Under the pieces are notes generated by a model. The model was given only the letters and a program-made list of their open reading frames with translations. It was not told the DNA's origin and did no database searches. A DNA stretch of 64,000 bases, taken from JAIOTG01 sp964644045. Its GTDB lineage: Bacteria; Patescibacteriota; Patescibacteriia; Patescibacteriales; JAGXOH01. The stretch lies in the NCBI GenBank assembly GCA_964644045.1, contig CAZXUK010000002.1:1-64000 (forward strand). Reading direction: 5' to 3'. This document shows positions 31,742 through 41,269 of this stretch, piece after piece. The translations under genes and the position numbers were made by a program. Numbering within the stretch: position 1 is the stretch's first letter; every line of letters begins with the position of its first letter.

Positions 31742-32485
31742 ATGTTGATCGGGGGCTTGGAAAAATTGAGCTTAATAGATTATCCTGGCCATTTATCAGC
31801 AATAGTTTTCACTGTGGGCTGTAATTTTCGTTGCCATTATTGTTATAACCCTATGCTTGTTAAGCCTTCAGAGGTGGACAAGTTTAAAAATAAAACAAAG
31901 TTTTGGAACGAAGAAACGGGAACGGGTCGCGCTCTTTTAAAAGAGCGCGACTTTATTGATTTTTTGGAAAAAAGAAAAGGAAAATTGGACGGAATAGTGA
32001 TTAGCGGAGGAGAACCCACTATACACAAGGATTTGATCGATTTTGCAAAAAGAATAAAAAAAAGAGGATTTTTAGTAAAGTTGGACACCAACGGAACCAA
32101 TCCGGAAGCTTTGGAAAAATTGTTAAATAAAGAATTATTGAATTATGTGGCTATGGACCTAAAAGCGGATGAAAATAATTATTCTTATGTAGTTGGGGTA
32201 GAGGTTGATTTGGAAAAAATAAAAAAAAGTGTTAAAATAATAAAAGAAAGGGGTTTGGATTACGAGTTTAGAACCACTCTGGTTCCCAATTTAGTAGATG
32301 AAAAGGAAATAAATAGAATGGGGGAGATGATCCGGGGAGCTGATAAATGGTGTTTGCAACAATTTGTTCCGGCTGAAGAATTAGTGGATAGTGAATTTAA
32401 AAAAATTAAACCTTTCTCTTCTGAAAAATTGGAAGAAATACAGAGGCAAGCTCAAGCTTATGTAAAACATTGTATCCTCAGATGA
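31742..32485 (+). CDS. nrdG: anaerobic ribonucleotide reductase activating enzyme NrdG (radical SAM)
   Basis: The 247-aa radical SAM protein has the [4Fe-4S] motif CNFRCHYC in FTVGCNFRCHYCYNPML near residue 28 and the SAM-binding GGEPT in VISGGEPTIHKDL. It starts MLIGGLEKLSLIDYPG, a typical NrdG opening. It abstracts hydrogen from the glycine of the reductase, here presumably on the separate 46-aa protein. It is the last nrd gene of the operon and ends in TGA. Confidence 0.93.
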   Translation: MLIGGLEKLSLIDYPGHLSAIVFTVGCNFRCHYCYNPMLVKPSEVDKFKNKTKFWNEETGTGRALLKERDFIDFLEKRKGKLDGIVISGGEPTIHKDLIDFAKRIKKRGFLVKLDTNGTNPEALEKLLNKELLNYVAMDLKADENNYSYVVGVEVDLEKIKKSVKIIKERGLDYEFRTTLVPNLVDEKEINRMGEMIRGADKWCLQQFVPAEELVDSEFKKIKPFSSEKLEEIQRQAQAYVKHCILR

Positions 32486-32495
32486 TTTTTATAAT

Positions 32496-32846
32496 ATGAG
32501 CGAAGAAATAAAAAAATTGGTAAAAAAGAATTTAGAGTTGAATCAAGAAATATATGAGATGCTCAAGAGTGTTAAGAGATATGTTTTGATACAACAAATT
32601 TTTTCGGTTTTAAAAATTTTGATCATAGTAATTCCCATTATTTTAGGTATTATTTATCTTCCTCCTCTTTTTGAAAAATATATTCCGCAAATAAATAAAA
32701 CTGTGGAACAATATCAGAGTTTGTTGAATTTGGGGGGAGGGGACTCCCTGGATGTTTCAGGAGAAAAAGAGATCAGTTCGGAGCAATTAAAAGATTTGTC
32801 CCCCGGTCAAGTTGAAAAAATAAAACAAGTTATAGAGAATAATTAA
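32496..32846 (+). CDS. hypothetical single-pass membrane protein
   Basis: The 116-aa protein has an N-terminal helical segment (MSEEIKKLVKKNLELNQEIY), one transmembrane helix at about residues 35-58, and a Gly/Ser-rich outward tail ending in a helix (LSPGQVEKIKQVIENN). It lies 10 bases after nrdG and 11 before the HtrA protease. Unknown function; could assist the protease. Confidence 0.65.
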   Translation: MSEEIKKLVKKNLELNQEIYEMLKSVKRYVLIQQIFSVLKILIIVIPIILGIIYLPPLFEKYIPQINKTVEQYQSLLNLGGGDSLDVSGEKEISSEQLKDLSPGQVEKIKQVIENN

Positions 32847-32857
32847 TTTCAAAAAAT

Positions 32858-34075
32858 ATGAGTATCTTTTCTAAGCGAAAAAATATTCTTTTTTTCTTTT
32901 TGACATTGATTGTTATAAGCGCTTTGGCCGGCGGTTTAGCCGGTTGGGGCGTTTTTAAGTTTAAGTTTGAAAACAATACAAAAAAACAGCCGGACGCCTC
33001 TCGAGAACAAAAAAAAGTAATTAAAAAAGTTGAGGAGGAATCAGCTGTGATCAAGGCGGTAGAGAAAAATTCTCCGGCTGTGGTCAGTATAATTATAAAA
33101 AAAGATTTGCCGGCCATAGAAAGCAATGATTTTTTTTCAGATCCGTTTTTTAGGGAATTTTTCGGAATTCGCCCTCCAAAAGACAGTTCTTCCGGAGGTA
33201 CTAAAAAAAGAGAAGTGGGAGGGGGCACCGGTTTTATCGTTTCCCCGGACGGTTATATTGTGACCAATAAGCATGTGGTTAGTGATACTGAGGCGGAATA
33301 TACGGTTTTAACCAATGATCAGAAAAGATATACGGCTAAAATTTTGGCGCGAGACTCAATTATGGATGTGGCCATACTGAAAATCAAAGGTAATAATTTT
33401 TCTTACGCCGAGTTGGGAACCTCTTCGGATTTGAAAGTGGGGCAGACCGTGATAGCAATCGGAAATGCTTTGGGAGAGTTTAGAAATACGGTCTCCACCG
33501 GCGTTATTTCCGGGCTTTCCCGTTCAATAGTAGCCGGAAACAGTTTGGGGCGACCGGAAAAATTAAGCGGGGTAATTCAAACCGATGCTTCTATTAATCA
33601 AGGAAATTCCGGAGGGCCTCTTCTGGATATTTCCGGCAGGGTAATAGGTATAAATACGGCCCGAGCCAGTGGAGCGGAGAATATCGGATTCGCTTTGCCC
33701 ATAGATGAAATCAAGGATATTGTGGAGGATGTTAAACAAGAAGGTCGGATTATAAGACCCTGGTTGGGAGTACGATATATTTTATTAAATAAAGAGGTAG
33801 CTGAAGCCAATAATTTGGAGGTGGACTACGGAGCTTTGATTTTAAGAGGAGAGAGGCGCACGGATTTGGCCGTTATCCCCGGTTCTCCGGCGGATAAAGC
33901 CGGTTTAAAGGAAAATGATATTATTTTAGAAGTGGAAGGCGAGAAGATAAATTCTAATAATACTTTGGTCGAAGTTATTAATAGATACGACCCCGGAGAA
34001 AAGCTTGGTTTAAAAATTTTGCGACAAGGAGAAGAAAAAAAAGTAGAGGTGGAATTGGGGGAAAGAGACGAATAA
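32858..34075 (+). CDS. HtrA/DegP-type serine protease with PDZ domain
   Basis: The 405-aa protein has an N-terminal transmembrane anchor (about residues 8-30), a trypsin-like domain and one PDZ domain. The catalytic triad is visible as His in VTNKHVVSD (about 139), Asp in SIMDVAILKI (about 170) and Ser in NQGNSGGPLLD (about 250). The PDZ domain (about 310-400) contains PGSPADKAGLKENDIILEVE. It degrades or refolds misfolded proteins outside the membrane. A terminator follows. Confidence 0.95.
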   Translation: MSIFSKRKNILFFFLTLIVISALAGGLAGWGVFKFKFENNTKKQPDASREQKKVIKKVEEESAVIKAVEKNSPAVVSIIIKKDLPAIESNDFFSDPFFREFFGIRPPKDSSSGGTKKREVGGGTGFIVSPDGYIVTNKHVVSDTEAEYTVLTNDQKRYTAKILARDSIMDVAILKIKGNNFSYAELGTSSDLKVGQTVIAIGNALGEFRNTVSTGVISGLSRSIVAGNSLGRPEKLSGVIQTDASINQGNSGGPLLDISGRVIGINTARASGAENIGFALPIDEIKDIVEDVKQEGRIIRPWLGVRYILLNKEVAEANNLEVDYGALILRGERRTDLAVIPGSPADKAGLKENDIILEVEGEKINSNNTLVEVINRYDPGEKLGLKILRQGEEKKVEVELGERDE

Positions 34076-34100
34076 AATAATTGAAAAATCGATAAAAATT

Positions 34101-34127
34101 CGGTCCGCTTTTTAGGGGGCCGTTTTT
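34101..34127 (+). terminator. intrinsic terminator after the HtrA gene
   Basis: CGGTCC pairs with GGGCCG (one G-U pair) and is followed by TTTTT. Confidence 0.8.
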
Positions 34128-34264
34128 ATTTAGTTTAAAAATTGAAAAATAAATGTTTTTTTGATAATATGATTTTATAAATTAATAGATATATTAAACA
34201 ATGAAATGCGTCGGCAAATAAGCCCGGTCGAGGGGTTTCAAATTTAATAATTTTTAAAAAAATT

Positions 34265-35065
34265 ATGTTGGAAGCGATTATTTTGGGCACGGTTCAAGGA
34301 GTGGCGGAGTGGTTGCCGGTAAGTTCTGAGGGTTTAATTTTTTTGATCAAAGCCAATTTTTTTACTTCAGGAGGGGCGGTGGAAATTTTAAAATTGGCCC
34401 TTTTTCTGCACTTAGGGACTTTTTTGGCCGCTTTGGTTTATTTTCATCAAGAAGTTTTCGGACTCATAAAGATTTTATTTAGATATAAAGAGGCGGAGAA
34501 GGAGAAAAGGAAAATTTTAAATTTTTTAATAATTTCCACTATTGTTACCGCTTTTTTGGGGGGAGGTTTATATTTGTTAGGAGAAAAATTGGAAGATATT
34601 AAGCTCGGAGCTCAAGGGATCACTCTTATTATCGGAGTGTTGCTTTTAATAACCGCCTATTTACAATTTCGTTCCCAAAAAATAAAAACCAATAAACTGA
34701 AAAAATATCGAGATATAACTTATAAGGACGGTTTAATTTTGGGTTTGGCTCAGGCAGTGGCCGCTTTTCCCGGGCTTTCTCGTTCCGGCCTTACTGTTTC
34801 CGCTCTGCTTTTACGAAAGTTTCAAGAAGAAAAAGCCCTGAAATTGAGTTTTTTAATGAGTTTGCCTGTGGTTTTGGGAGGCAATATAATTTTAAATAAA
34901 GATAAGTTTGTTTTCAGCGGCCCTTATTTCTGGGCTTTGGTTTTTTCTTTTCTTTTCGGGCTTTTGACTATTGATTTGCTTTTAAAAGTTGCTCGGAGGT
35001 TTAACTTTGCTTGGTTTGTTTTGGGATTTGGGATTTTAACGATTGTTTCCGTTTTTTTAATTTAA
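34265..35065 (+). CDS. uppP: undecaprenyl-diphosphatase UppP (BacA)
   Basis: The 266-aa multi-pass protein has the two active-site motifs of the family. These are VQGVAEWLPVSSEG (normally E-x(2)-LPVSSxGH, here with Leu in the place of the final His) and FPGLSRSGLTVSALL. It recycles the lipid carrier for peptidoglycan and other wall polymers. It is 12 bases before dnaE. The 190-base region before it contains nothing I can identify apart from the htrA terminator and AT-rich sequence. Confidence 0.93.
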   Translation: MLEAIILGTVQGVAEWLPVSSEGLIFLIKANFFTSGGAVEILKLALFLHLGTFLAALVYFHQEVFGLIKILFRYKEAEKEKRKILNFLIISTIVTAFLGGGLYLLGEKLEDIKLGAQGITLIIGVLLLITAYLQFRSQKIKTNKLKKYRDITYKDGLILGLAQAVAAFPGLSRSGLTVSALLLRKFQEEKALKLSFLMSLPVVLGGNIILNKDKFVFSGPYFWALVFSFLFGLLTIDLLLKVARRFNFAWFVLGFGILTIVSVFLI

Positions 35066-35077
35066 TTTAAAGATATT

Positions 35078-38000
35078 ATGAGTTTTGTCCAACTTCATAA
35101 TCATACCCATTATTCTTTATTAGACGGGCTTACCAAAATTGATGAGCTGGTGGAGGCCGTTAAAAAAGAAGGATCTCCGGCTGTGGCTATTACTGATCAC
35201 GGAGTGATGTACGGGGTGATTGAATTTTATCAAAAATGCCTAAAAGAGGGTATTAAGCCCATTATCGGAATGGAGGGGTATTTAGCTCCCAATTCCCGTT
35301 TTGATAAAAGTAGCAAGGAAGACAAGAGTAATTACCATTTATTGCTTTTAGCTAAAAATAATCAAGGATATAAAAATTTAATTAAATTAACCACCTTGGC
35401 TCACTTGGAAGGATTTTATTATAAACCCCGAATGGACTGGGAAATTTTGGAAAAATATAAAGAGGGTTTAATTGCGTGTAGCGCTTGTTTAGGCGGAGAG
35501 ATTCCCCAATTAATTATAGCCGGGAAAAAAGAAAAAGCCAAAAAAAGAATAAAAGAATACAACAATCTTTTCGGGCAAGACAATTTTTATTTGGAAATTC
35601 AACCCCATCCCAATTTGGAGCACCAAGAAGAAGTTAATACTAAATTAATCGAGTATTCCCGGGAGCTGGGAGTTCCTTTGGTGGCCACTACGGATAGTCA
35701 TTATATAAATAAAGAGGATGCCGAAGTTCAGGATATTTTGCTTTGTCTTCAAAATAAAAAAAAGATAGAAGACAAGGACAGAATGTCTATGATGGAAGAT
35801 GATTTTTCTTTAAAAAGTAATCGAGAAATAAAGGAACATTTCAAAGAGGTACCCGAAGCCTTGGAGAATACTTTAAAAATAGCAGAAAAATGCAATGTAG
35901 AAATCGAATTGGGTAAAACTCAACTTCCTTATTTTGAAGTTCCGGATAATTTTAATGAAGATTCTTATTTGCGCAAGCTTTGCCAAGACGGTTTAAAGGA
36001 AAGATATGGTTTAAGCTATGAAGATATTGATCAAGAAAAAAAAGATCGTTTGGATTTTGAATTATCTGTAATTCAAAAAATGGGGTGGCCTTCTTATTTT
36101 TTGATTGTGGCCGATTTTGTCATTTGGGCTAAAAACCAAGGCATTGTTGTCGGGCCGGGACGAGGAAGCGCGGCCGGCTCTTTTGTTTCTTATCTTTTGG
36201 GAATAACCAATTTGGATCCTTTAAAATATGATTTGTTGTTTGAAAGATTTTTAAATCCGGAAAGAGTATCTATGCCTGATATTGATTTGGATTTTGCCGA
36301 TACCAGAAGAGACGAGGTTATTAGGTATGTGGAAGAGAAATACGGAAAAGAAAATGTGGCTCAGATTATAACTTTCGGAACCATGGCCGCTCGGGCAGCT
36401 TTGCGGGATGTGGGGAGGGTTTTGGGGTATTCTTATGATTATTGCGACAGAATCGCCAAATTGATCCCCATGTTTTCCAAAGTTGAAGAGGCCTTGGAAA
36501 AGGTGGAAGAGTTGAAAGAGATTTATCAAAAGGATGAAGAAGCTCGCAAGGCCCTGGATTATTCCCGAAAAATAGAGGGGGTGGCTCGTCATGCCTCTAC
36601 TCACGCCTGTGGAGTTTTGATCACTAAAGATCCTTTAATTAATTATACTCCTTTACAATATGCCTCTTCTTCGGATAGAAGTATTGTTTCTCAATATTCC
36701 CTGCATCCGGTTGAAGATTTGGGGCTTTTAAAGATGGATTTTTTGGGATTGAAAAATTTAACCATTATCGAATTGGCCATAAATATTATAAAAAATACCC
36801 AAGGGAAAGAGATTATTATTAATGATATCCCCTTGGAAGATGAAGAGACTTATAAGCTTTTTCAAGAAGGGGAAACTACGGGAGTTTTTCAATTTGAATC
36901 CTCAGGTATGAAAAGATATTTGCGTGAGCTAAAGCCCAGTCAATTCGAGGATGTTATTGCCATGGTGGCCTTGTATCGTCCGGGTCCCATGGAGTGGATC
37001 CCGGATTATATAAAAGGAAAATACGGTCAAAAAGAAATTTCTTATTTGCACCCCAAATTAAAGCCGATTTTGGATAAAACTTATGGAGTGGCCATTTATC
37101 AGGAGCAAGTCATGCAAATAGCCAGGGACTTGGCCGGTTTTTCCATGGGGGAGGCCGATATTTTAAGAAAAGCCATGGGGAAGAAAATACCCGAGCTTTT
37201 AGCCAAGCAAAAGGAGAATTTTATAACCGGATGTGTTAAAAACGGAATAAATAAAGAATTGGCCGAAAAAATTTTTTCCTTTATTGAGCCCTTTGCCGGT
37301 TACGGTTTTAATCGTAGTCACGCCGCTTGTTATGCTTTGATCGGATATCAAACCGCTTATTTAAAAGCGCATTGGCCGGCGGAATTTATGGCCGCTTTAC
37401 TTACTTGCGATCAGCAAAATATAGACAGGGTGGCCATAGAAATAGAAGAATGTCGGAATATGGGGATAAGGGTTTTGTCCCCTGATATCAATGAATCTAT
37501 AGATTCATTTACGGTAACTCAAAGTTCCACCTCCGAACAAGAAGGAATTATCCGTTTTGGTTTAAACGCCATTAAGAATGTGGGAGAACATATTGTTGAG
37601 GTTATCATAAAGGAAAGAAAAAATAATGGCCCTTACCAGGATATTTTTGATTTTTTAGAAAGAATAACTGACAAGGATTTGAATAAAAAATCCTTGGAAA
37701 GTTTGATTAAAAGCGGTTGTTTTGATCGTTTGGGAAGGAGAGGACAGCTTTTAAATAATTTAGAGTCTTTGTTAAATTTTAATAAACAGGCCAGTAAAAT
37801 CAAAGAAAGCAAACAATCCAGTCTTTTTGGAGAAAGTCAAGGGTTAAACTATATTAATAAACCGGCTTTGACCCAGGAGTCTCCCATGAAGCAGGCGGAG
37901 AAATTAAGCTGGGAAAAAGAATTGTTAGGTCTTTATATTACCGAGCATCCTTTTAAAGAATATAAAGAACAATTAAAAGAATTAATTACCCCTTTAAACG

Positions 38001-38593
38001 AATTGTCCGGCTATACTAACGAGGGTACGGTAATAGTGGCCGGAATAATTACTTCTGTTAAAAAGATAGTTACTCGAAACAGTAAATCCATGATTTTTGC
38101 CAAAATAGAAGATGGTCTGGAAAATACTGAAATTTTGGTTTTCCCCAATATTTTAAAAGAAACCTCGGAGATCTGGGAAGAGGGGAGAGCGGTGATTTGT
38201 CAAGGAAAGATTTCGGACAAAGATCAAGAGATTAAAATTTTGGCCAATGTGGTTCATTCTCTTCACTTGGAAAACATAAACGAATCCAAGGATAATTTTA
38301 AAAAAAAGATTCAGGAGCCCTCTTCAAACGGTTATAACGGAAAGTTTAATCATTCTTCTAATCTTTCTTCTTCCAAACCTTTAAAATTGGTGCTCGGACA
38401 GCAGGCCGATCAGGAGATTTTAAGTAAGTTAAAAGAAATTTTGTTGAATAACCCCGGAGAAAGTAAAGTTTATTTAAAAATAAATCATAAAGACGGAGAT
38501 AAATATATAGAAAGCGGGTTTCGAGTTAATAATTCCCAGAATTTGATCGGAGAAATAAAGGAAAATTTCGGGGAATTAATTAAAATAGCTTAA
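35078..38593 (+). CDS. dnaE: DNA polymerase III alpha subunit
   Basis: The 1171-aa protein is a DnaE1-type replicative polymerase. The N-terminal PHP domain begins HNHTHYSLLDGLTKID. The catalytic motif is PDIDLDFADTRRDEV near residue 400, the polymerase core has GPGRGSAAGSFVSYLLG, and a helix-hairpin-helix and OB domain (IVAGIITSVKKIVTRNSKS) follow. The C-terminal tau-binding part is short and divergent. No proofreading 3'-5' exonuclease of the PolC type is inserted. It lies in an operon with uppP. Confidence 0.98.
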   Translation: MSFVQLHNHTHYSLLDGLTKIDELVEAVKKEGSPAVAITDHGVMYGVIEFYQKCLKEGIKPIIGMEGYLAPNSRFDKSSKEDKSNYHLLLLAKNNQGYKNLIKLTTLAHLEGFYYKPRMDWEILEKYKEGLIACSACLGGEIPQLIIAGKKEKAKKRIKEYNNLFGQDNFYLEIQPHPNLEHQEEVNTKLIEYSRELGVPLVATTDSHYINKEDAEVQDILLCLQNKKKIEDKDRMSMMEDDFSLKSNREIKEHFKEVPEALENTLKIAEKCNVEIELGKTQLPYFEVPDNFNEDSYLRKLCQDGLKERYGLSYEDIDQEKKDRLDFELSVIQKMGWPSYFLIVADFVIWAKNQGIVVGPGRGSAAGSFVSYLLGITNLDPLKYDLLFERFLNPERVSMPDIDLDFADTRRDEVIRYVEEKYGKENVAQIITFGTMAARAALRDVGRVLGYSYDYCDRIAKLIPMFSKVEEALEKVEELKEIYQKDEEARKALDYSRKIEGVARHASTHACGVLITKDPLINYTPLQYASSSDRSIVSQYSLHPVEDLGLLKMDFLGLKNLTIIELAINIIKNTQGKEIIINDIPLEDEETYKLFQEGETTGVFQFESSGMKRYLRELKPSQFEDVIAMVALYRPGPMEWIPDYIKGKYGQKEISYLHPKLKPILDKTYGVAIYQEQVMQIARDLAGFSMGEADILRKAMGKKIPELLAKQKENFITGCVKNGINKELAEKIFSFIEPFAGYGFNRSHAACYALIGYQTAYLKAHWPAEFMAALLTCDQQNIDRVAIEIEECRNMGIRVLSPDINESIDSFTVTQSSTSEQEGIIRFGLNAIKNVGEHIVEVIIKERKNNGPYQDIFDFLERITDKDLNKKSLESLIKSGCFDRLGRRGQLLNNLESLLNFNKQASKIKESKQSSLFGESQGLNYINKPALTQESPMKQAEKLSWEKELLGLYITEHPFKEYKEQLKELITPLNELSGYTNEGTVIVAGIITSVKKIVTRNSKSMIFAKIEDGLENTEILVFPNILKETSEIWEEGRAVICQGKISDKDQEIKILANVVHSLHLENINESKDNFKKKIQEPSSNGYNGKFNHSSNLSSSKPLKLVLGQQADQEILSKLKEILLNNPGESKVYLKINHKDGDKYIESGFRVNNSQNLIGEIKENFGELIKIA

Positions 38594-38598
38594 TTTTT

Positions 38599-38627
38599 TA
38601 GACATTTTTTTTAGATTTTGTTATAAT
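38599..38627 (+). promoter_or_regulatory. promoter of the 38655-40163 gene
   Basis: TAGACA, a 17-base spacer, then TATAAT with an extended TGT. One of the best promoter matches in the window. Confidence 0.7.
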
Positions 38628-38654
38628 TAAAATGTTAAAAATAAAAATTATTTT

Positions 38655-40163
38655 ATGGCTTCTAATAAAAAAACCAAGAAAAATAATTCGGGGTCAAATA
38701 AAGAAACAAGAAAAAAATCTTTTTCTCAAAAATCTAAAATTAAGGTTAGAGTCGCAGAGGAGCCCACTCCTAAAAAGTCTCCCAAGCCGGAAGAAAAGAA
38801 AGAGGATTTAAATTTGAAGAAAAAAATAAAAGACAAAGATGAATTTATTCCCTTTAAAAGTAAAATTTTTCACTCTCAAAAAAACGGCAAGAAAGAAAAA
38901 AAGGAAAAACCGGTCGCCCGCCAGGATTTTTTTTCTTCTCAAAAAACACAAGATGAAAAAGTTGAAAAGAATTTGAATTCAAATAAGAAAAACAAAGAAA
39001 AAAAAGAAAAAACCGCGGATCGCCCATCCTTTAACCTTTATCGCAAAATAGCTTTTAGTTTTATTGTTTTAACTATTATTTTGTTGGGCGTGGTTTTTTA
39101 TTTTTCTTTTCATGAAGTTTCTATTACTCTTTATCCTAAAGAAGAAAGGATAAGCGACAATTTAATTTTGGATATTTATGATAAAGATGTTTTTCAAGAG
39201 GCCACTTCTTCAAAAAAATTGATCGGTGTGGTGGAGAAGGAAGAAATACAAAAAGAAAAAGATTATCCCACTACCGGAACTAAAGAAAAAGGCGCGGAAA
39301 TCGTGGGCACGGTGGAAGTAATCAATGACCGAAATGCGGCTCAGACTTTAGTGGCTACCACTCGGCTTTTAAGTCCCGGTGATAAGCTTTATCGTATTGA
39401 AGAAAGATTGGATATACCTCCGGGAGAAAGCAGGGAAGTGGAGATTTATACCGAAAACCCCGATCCGGATATGGCCATTGGCCCTACTGAATTTACTATT
39501 CCGGGACTATGGGCGGGACTTCAAGATAAGGTTTATGCTCGAAGCCGGGAAAGTTTTGAATATAAAATAAAGACTCAAAAATATGTGGAAAAAGAAGATA
39601 TAGAAAAGGCCATAGCGGATATAAAATATAGCTTAAAAGAAAAAGTAAAAGAAAAATTTTCCCAGGAATATAAAGAAAAAAGAGAGGTTATTTTTAATTT
39701 GGATGAGAACAGCTTAAATATTAATTTAGATGTGGAAGCCGGAGAAGAAAAAAATAGTTTTTCCGTTTCCGCCAAGGCGGATGTGGAATTAGTGGCTTTT
39801 GATTTAAAGAGAGTGGAAGAGTTGGCGGAAAAGAAATTATATTTAATTTTACCCCAAGATAAAAAATTAATTTCTTTTAATAAAAATAATATAGGTTATA
39901 GCTTGGATAATTTTGATTTTAGCAAAAAGATGGCTACTATTAATGCCTCTTTTAACGGGGTTGTGGTTACCAAACAAGATGCCCAAGTTATAGATAAAGA
40001 CAAAATCGTGGGTTTGGATAAAGAGGAGTTGGAAGCTTATTTGGGTACTTTAGATCAATTTTCCGGTTATAAAATAGAATTTTCCCCTTCTTTTATGAAG
40101 ACTGTTCCCAGGTTAAAAGATAAGGACAGAATAAAAATAAAAATTGAGAGCGTAAAGAAGTAA
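38655..40163 (+). CDS. large membrane-anchored protein of unknown function
   Basis: The 502-aa protein has a very lysine-rich cytoplasmic N-terminus of about 130 residues, one transmembrane helix at about residues 131-152, and an outward domain of about 350 residues starting VSITLYPKEERISDNLILD. Two related segments with ATTRLLSPGDKLYRIEERLD and ITINASFNGVVVTK-like strands suggest repeated beta domains. Similar proteins in CPR genomes are sometimes labelled baseplate-J-like, but I see no firm support for that. Probably a surface or envelope protein. It has a strong promoter and stands alone. Confidence 0.75.
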   Translation: MASNKKTKKNNSGSNKETRKKSFSQKSKIKVRVAEEPTPKKSPKPEEKKEDLNLKKKIKDKDEFIPFKSKIFHSQKNGKKEKKEKPVARQDFFSSQKTQDEKVEKNLNSNKKNKEKKEKTADRPSFNLYRKIAFSFIVLTIILLGVVFYFSFHEVSITLYPKEERISDNLILDIYDKDVFQEATSSKKLIGVVEKEEIQKEKDYPTTGTKEKGAEIVGTVEVINDRNAAQTLVATTRLLSPGDKLYRIEERLDIPPGESREVEIYTENPDPDMAIGPTEFTIPGLWAGLQDKVYARSRESFEYKIKTQKYVEKEDIEKAIADIKYSLKEKVKEKFSQEYKEKREVIFNLDENSLNINLDVEAGEEKNSFSVSAKADVELVAFDLKRVEELAEKKLYLILPQDKKLISFNKNNIGYSLDNFDFSKKMATINASFNGVVVTKQDAQVIDKDKIVGLDKEELEAYLGTLDQFSGYKIEFSPSFMKTVPRLKDKDRIKIKIESVKK

Positions 40164-40345
40164 AAATTATATTGTCGAACTATTCTCGGATAATTCTTTT
40201 TTGGCTGAATAGTTGAACGATTCGCGAATTTAATTTATCCCGTCGGTTGGTTGCGAGTTTCTATCCGTCCCCATTGAATAACGGGACATTCGCGAAACTC
40301 ACTTAGGAATTATTCCTTTATTTTTAAGAAGTTTGATGTTTAATG
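40164..40345. other. intergenic region with two inverted repeats beside tRNA-Leu
   Basis: The 182 bases after the 502-aa protein and behind the 3' end of tRNA-Leu hold two structures. GAACTATTC (40176-40184) is repeated inverted as GAATAGTT near 40207. The second is a longer stem with GAGTTTC/GAAACTC enclosing GTCCC/GGGAC, at about 40254-40302. The phrase TTCGCGAA recurs. No coding frame or promoter is evident. It may be a decayed relative of the tRNA-associated hairpin units at 9001-10294. Confidence 0.4.
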
Positions 40346-40428
40346 TGCCCTGGGTGAGATTTGAACTCACACGGATAAAATCCACACGATTTTGAGTCGT
40401 GCGCGTCTACCAGTTCCGCCACCAGGGC
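40346..40428 (-). tRNA. tRNA-Leu(CAA)
   Basis: On the minus strand this is an 83-nt class II tRNA. The acceptor is GCCCTGG/CCAGGGC, the anticodon stem is CACGA/TCGTG with loop CTCAAAA (anticodon CAA, reads UUG), and the variable arm is GGATTTTATCC. The T-arm is GTGAG TTCAAAT CTCAC. The discriminator is A, and CCA is not encoded. Confidence 0.95.
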
Positions 40429-40497
40429 TCAATTTTGTTTTTTTATTTTAGCTTTTTATTTTTTTCTTGTCAAAAATAAAAAGTGGGAAAAATCGAT

Positions 40498-41268
40498 ATG
40501 GGAAAAATAATTTCTATAGTAAATCAAAAAGGAGGAGTAGGGAAAACCACTACCGCCATTAATTTGGGGGCTTATTTGGCTTATTTGGGCAAGCAGGTCC
40601 TTTTGATAGATGTTGACCCCCAAGCCAACGCCACTTCTGGATTAGGAGTTGAGATAAACGACCTGGAATACGGGATCTATGAAGCGTTAATAGGAAGCAA
40701 AAGTTTGGAGGGAGTTGTTAAAAAAACAAAACAATCCGGCTATGAATTGGCTCCTTCCAATCCCGCTTTGGCCGGAGCCGGAGTGGAGTTAGTAAATATG
40801 CCGGAAAGAGAATGGAGATTGGATAAAATTTTAAAAGAAAAAAAGAAGGATTATGATTATGTTATTATTGACGGACCTCCCTCTTTAGGCCTTTTAACTG
40901 TTAATAGTTTAGTGGCCGCGGATGAGATATTGATACCCATTCAAAGTGAATATTATTCTTTAGAGGGTTTAGGGCAACTTTTGGAAACTATTAATTTGGT
41001 AAAAGAGAACCTTAAGCCGGAAATTGAGATCAAAGGAGCGGTAGTTACTATGTATGATAAGCGAAATCGTCTTTCCGGTTTGATTATGAAGGAACTGGAA
41101 GAGCATTTTCCTCACCGAATTTTAAAAACAGTTGTGCCTCGGAATGTAAGATTGGCCGAATCTCCCAGTTTTGGCCGGACGATTTTCCAATATGACAAGA
41201 AATCAAAGGGAGCCGAGGCCTATGAGAAATTGGCCCGGGAAATAATAAATTTAGATAAAGAAGAATAA
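40498..41268 (+). CDS. parA: chromosome partitioning ATPase ParA (Soj)
   Basis: I choose the ATG at 40498, giving MGKIISIVNQKGGVGKTTTA; a GTG at 40483 would add five residues. The 256-aa protein has the deviant Walker A KGGVGKTTT, the A' motif VLLIDVDPQANATSGLG, and the Walker B VIIDGPPSLG. It forms ATP-dependent dimers on DNA and moves ParB-bound origins. parB starts 2 bases after its stop. Confidence 0.97.
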   Translation: MGKIISIVNQKGGVGKTTTAINLGAYLAYLGKQVLLIDVDPQANATSGLGVEINDLEYGIYEALIGSKSLEGVVKKTKQSGYELAPSNPALAGAGVELVNMPEREWRLDKILKEKKKDYDYVIIDGPPSLGLLTVNSLVAADEILIPIQSEYYSLEGLGQLLETINLVKENLKPEIEIKGAVVTMYDKRNRLSGLIMKELEEHFPHRILKTVVPRNVRLAESPSFGRTIFQYDKKSKGAEAYEKLAREIINLDKEE

Positions 41269-41269
41269 T

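Noticed and set aside
34190..34260. Possible riboswitch or small ORF before uppP
   Set aside because: The only short frame is six codons, and no known riboswitch core is recognisable.
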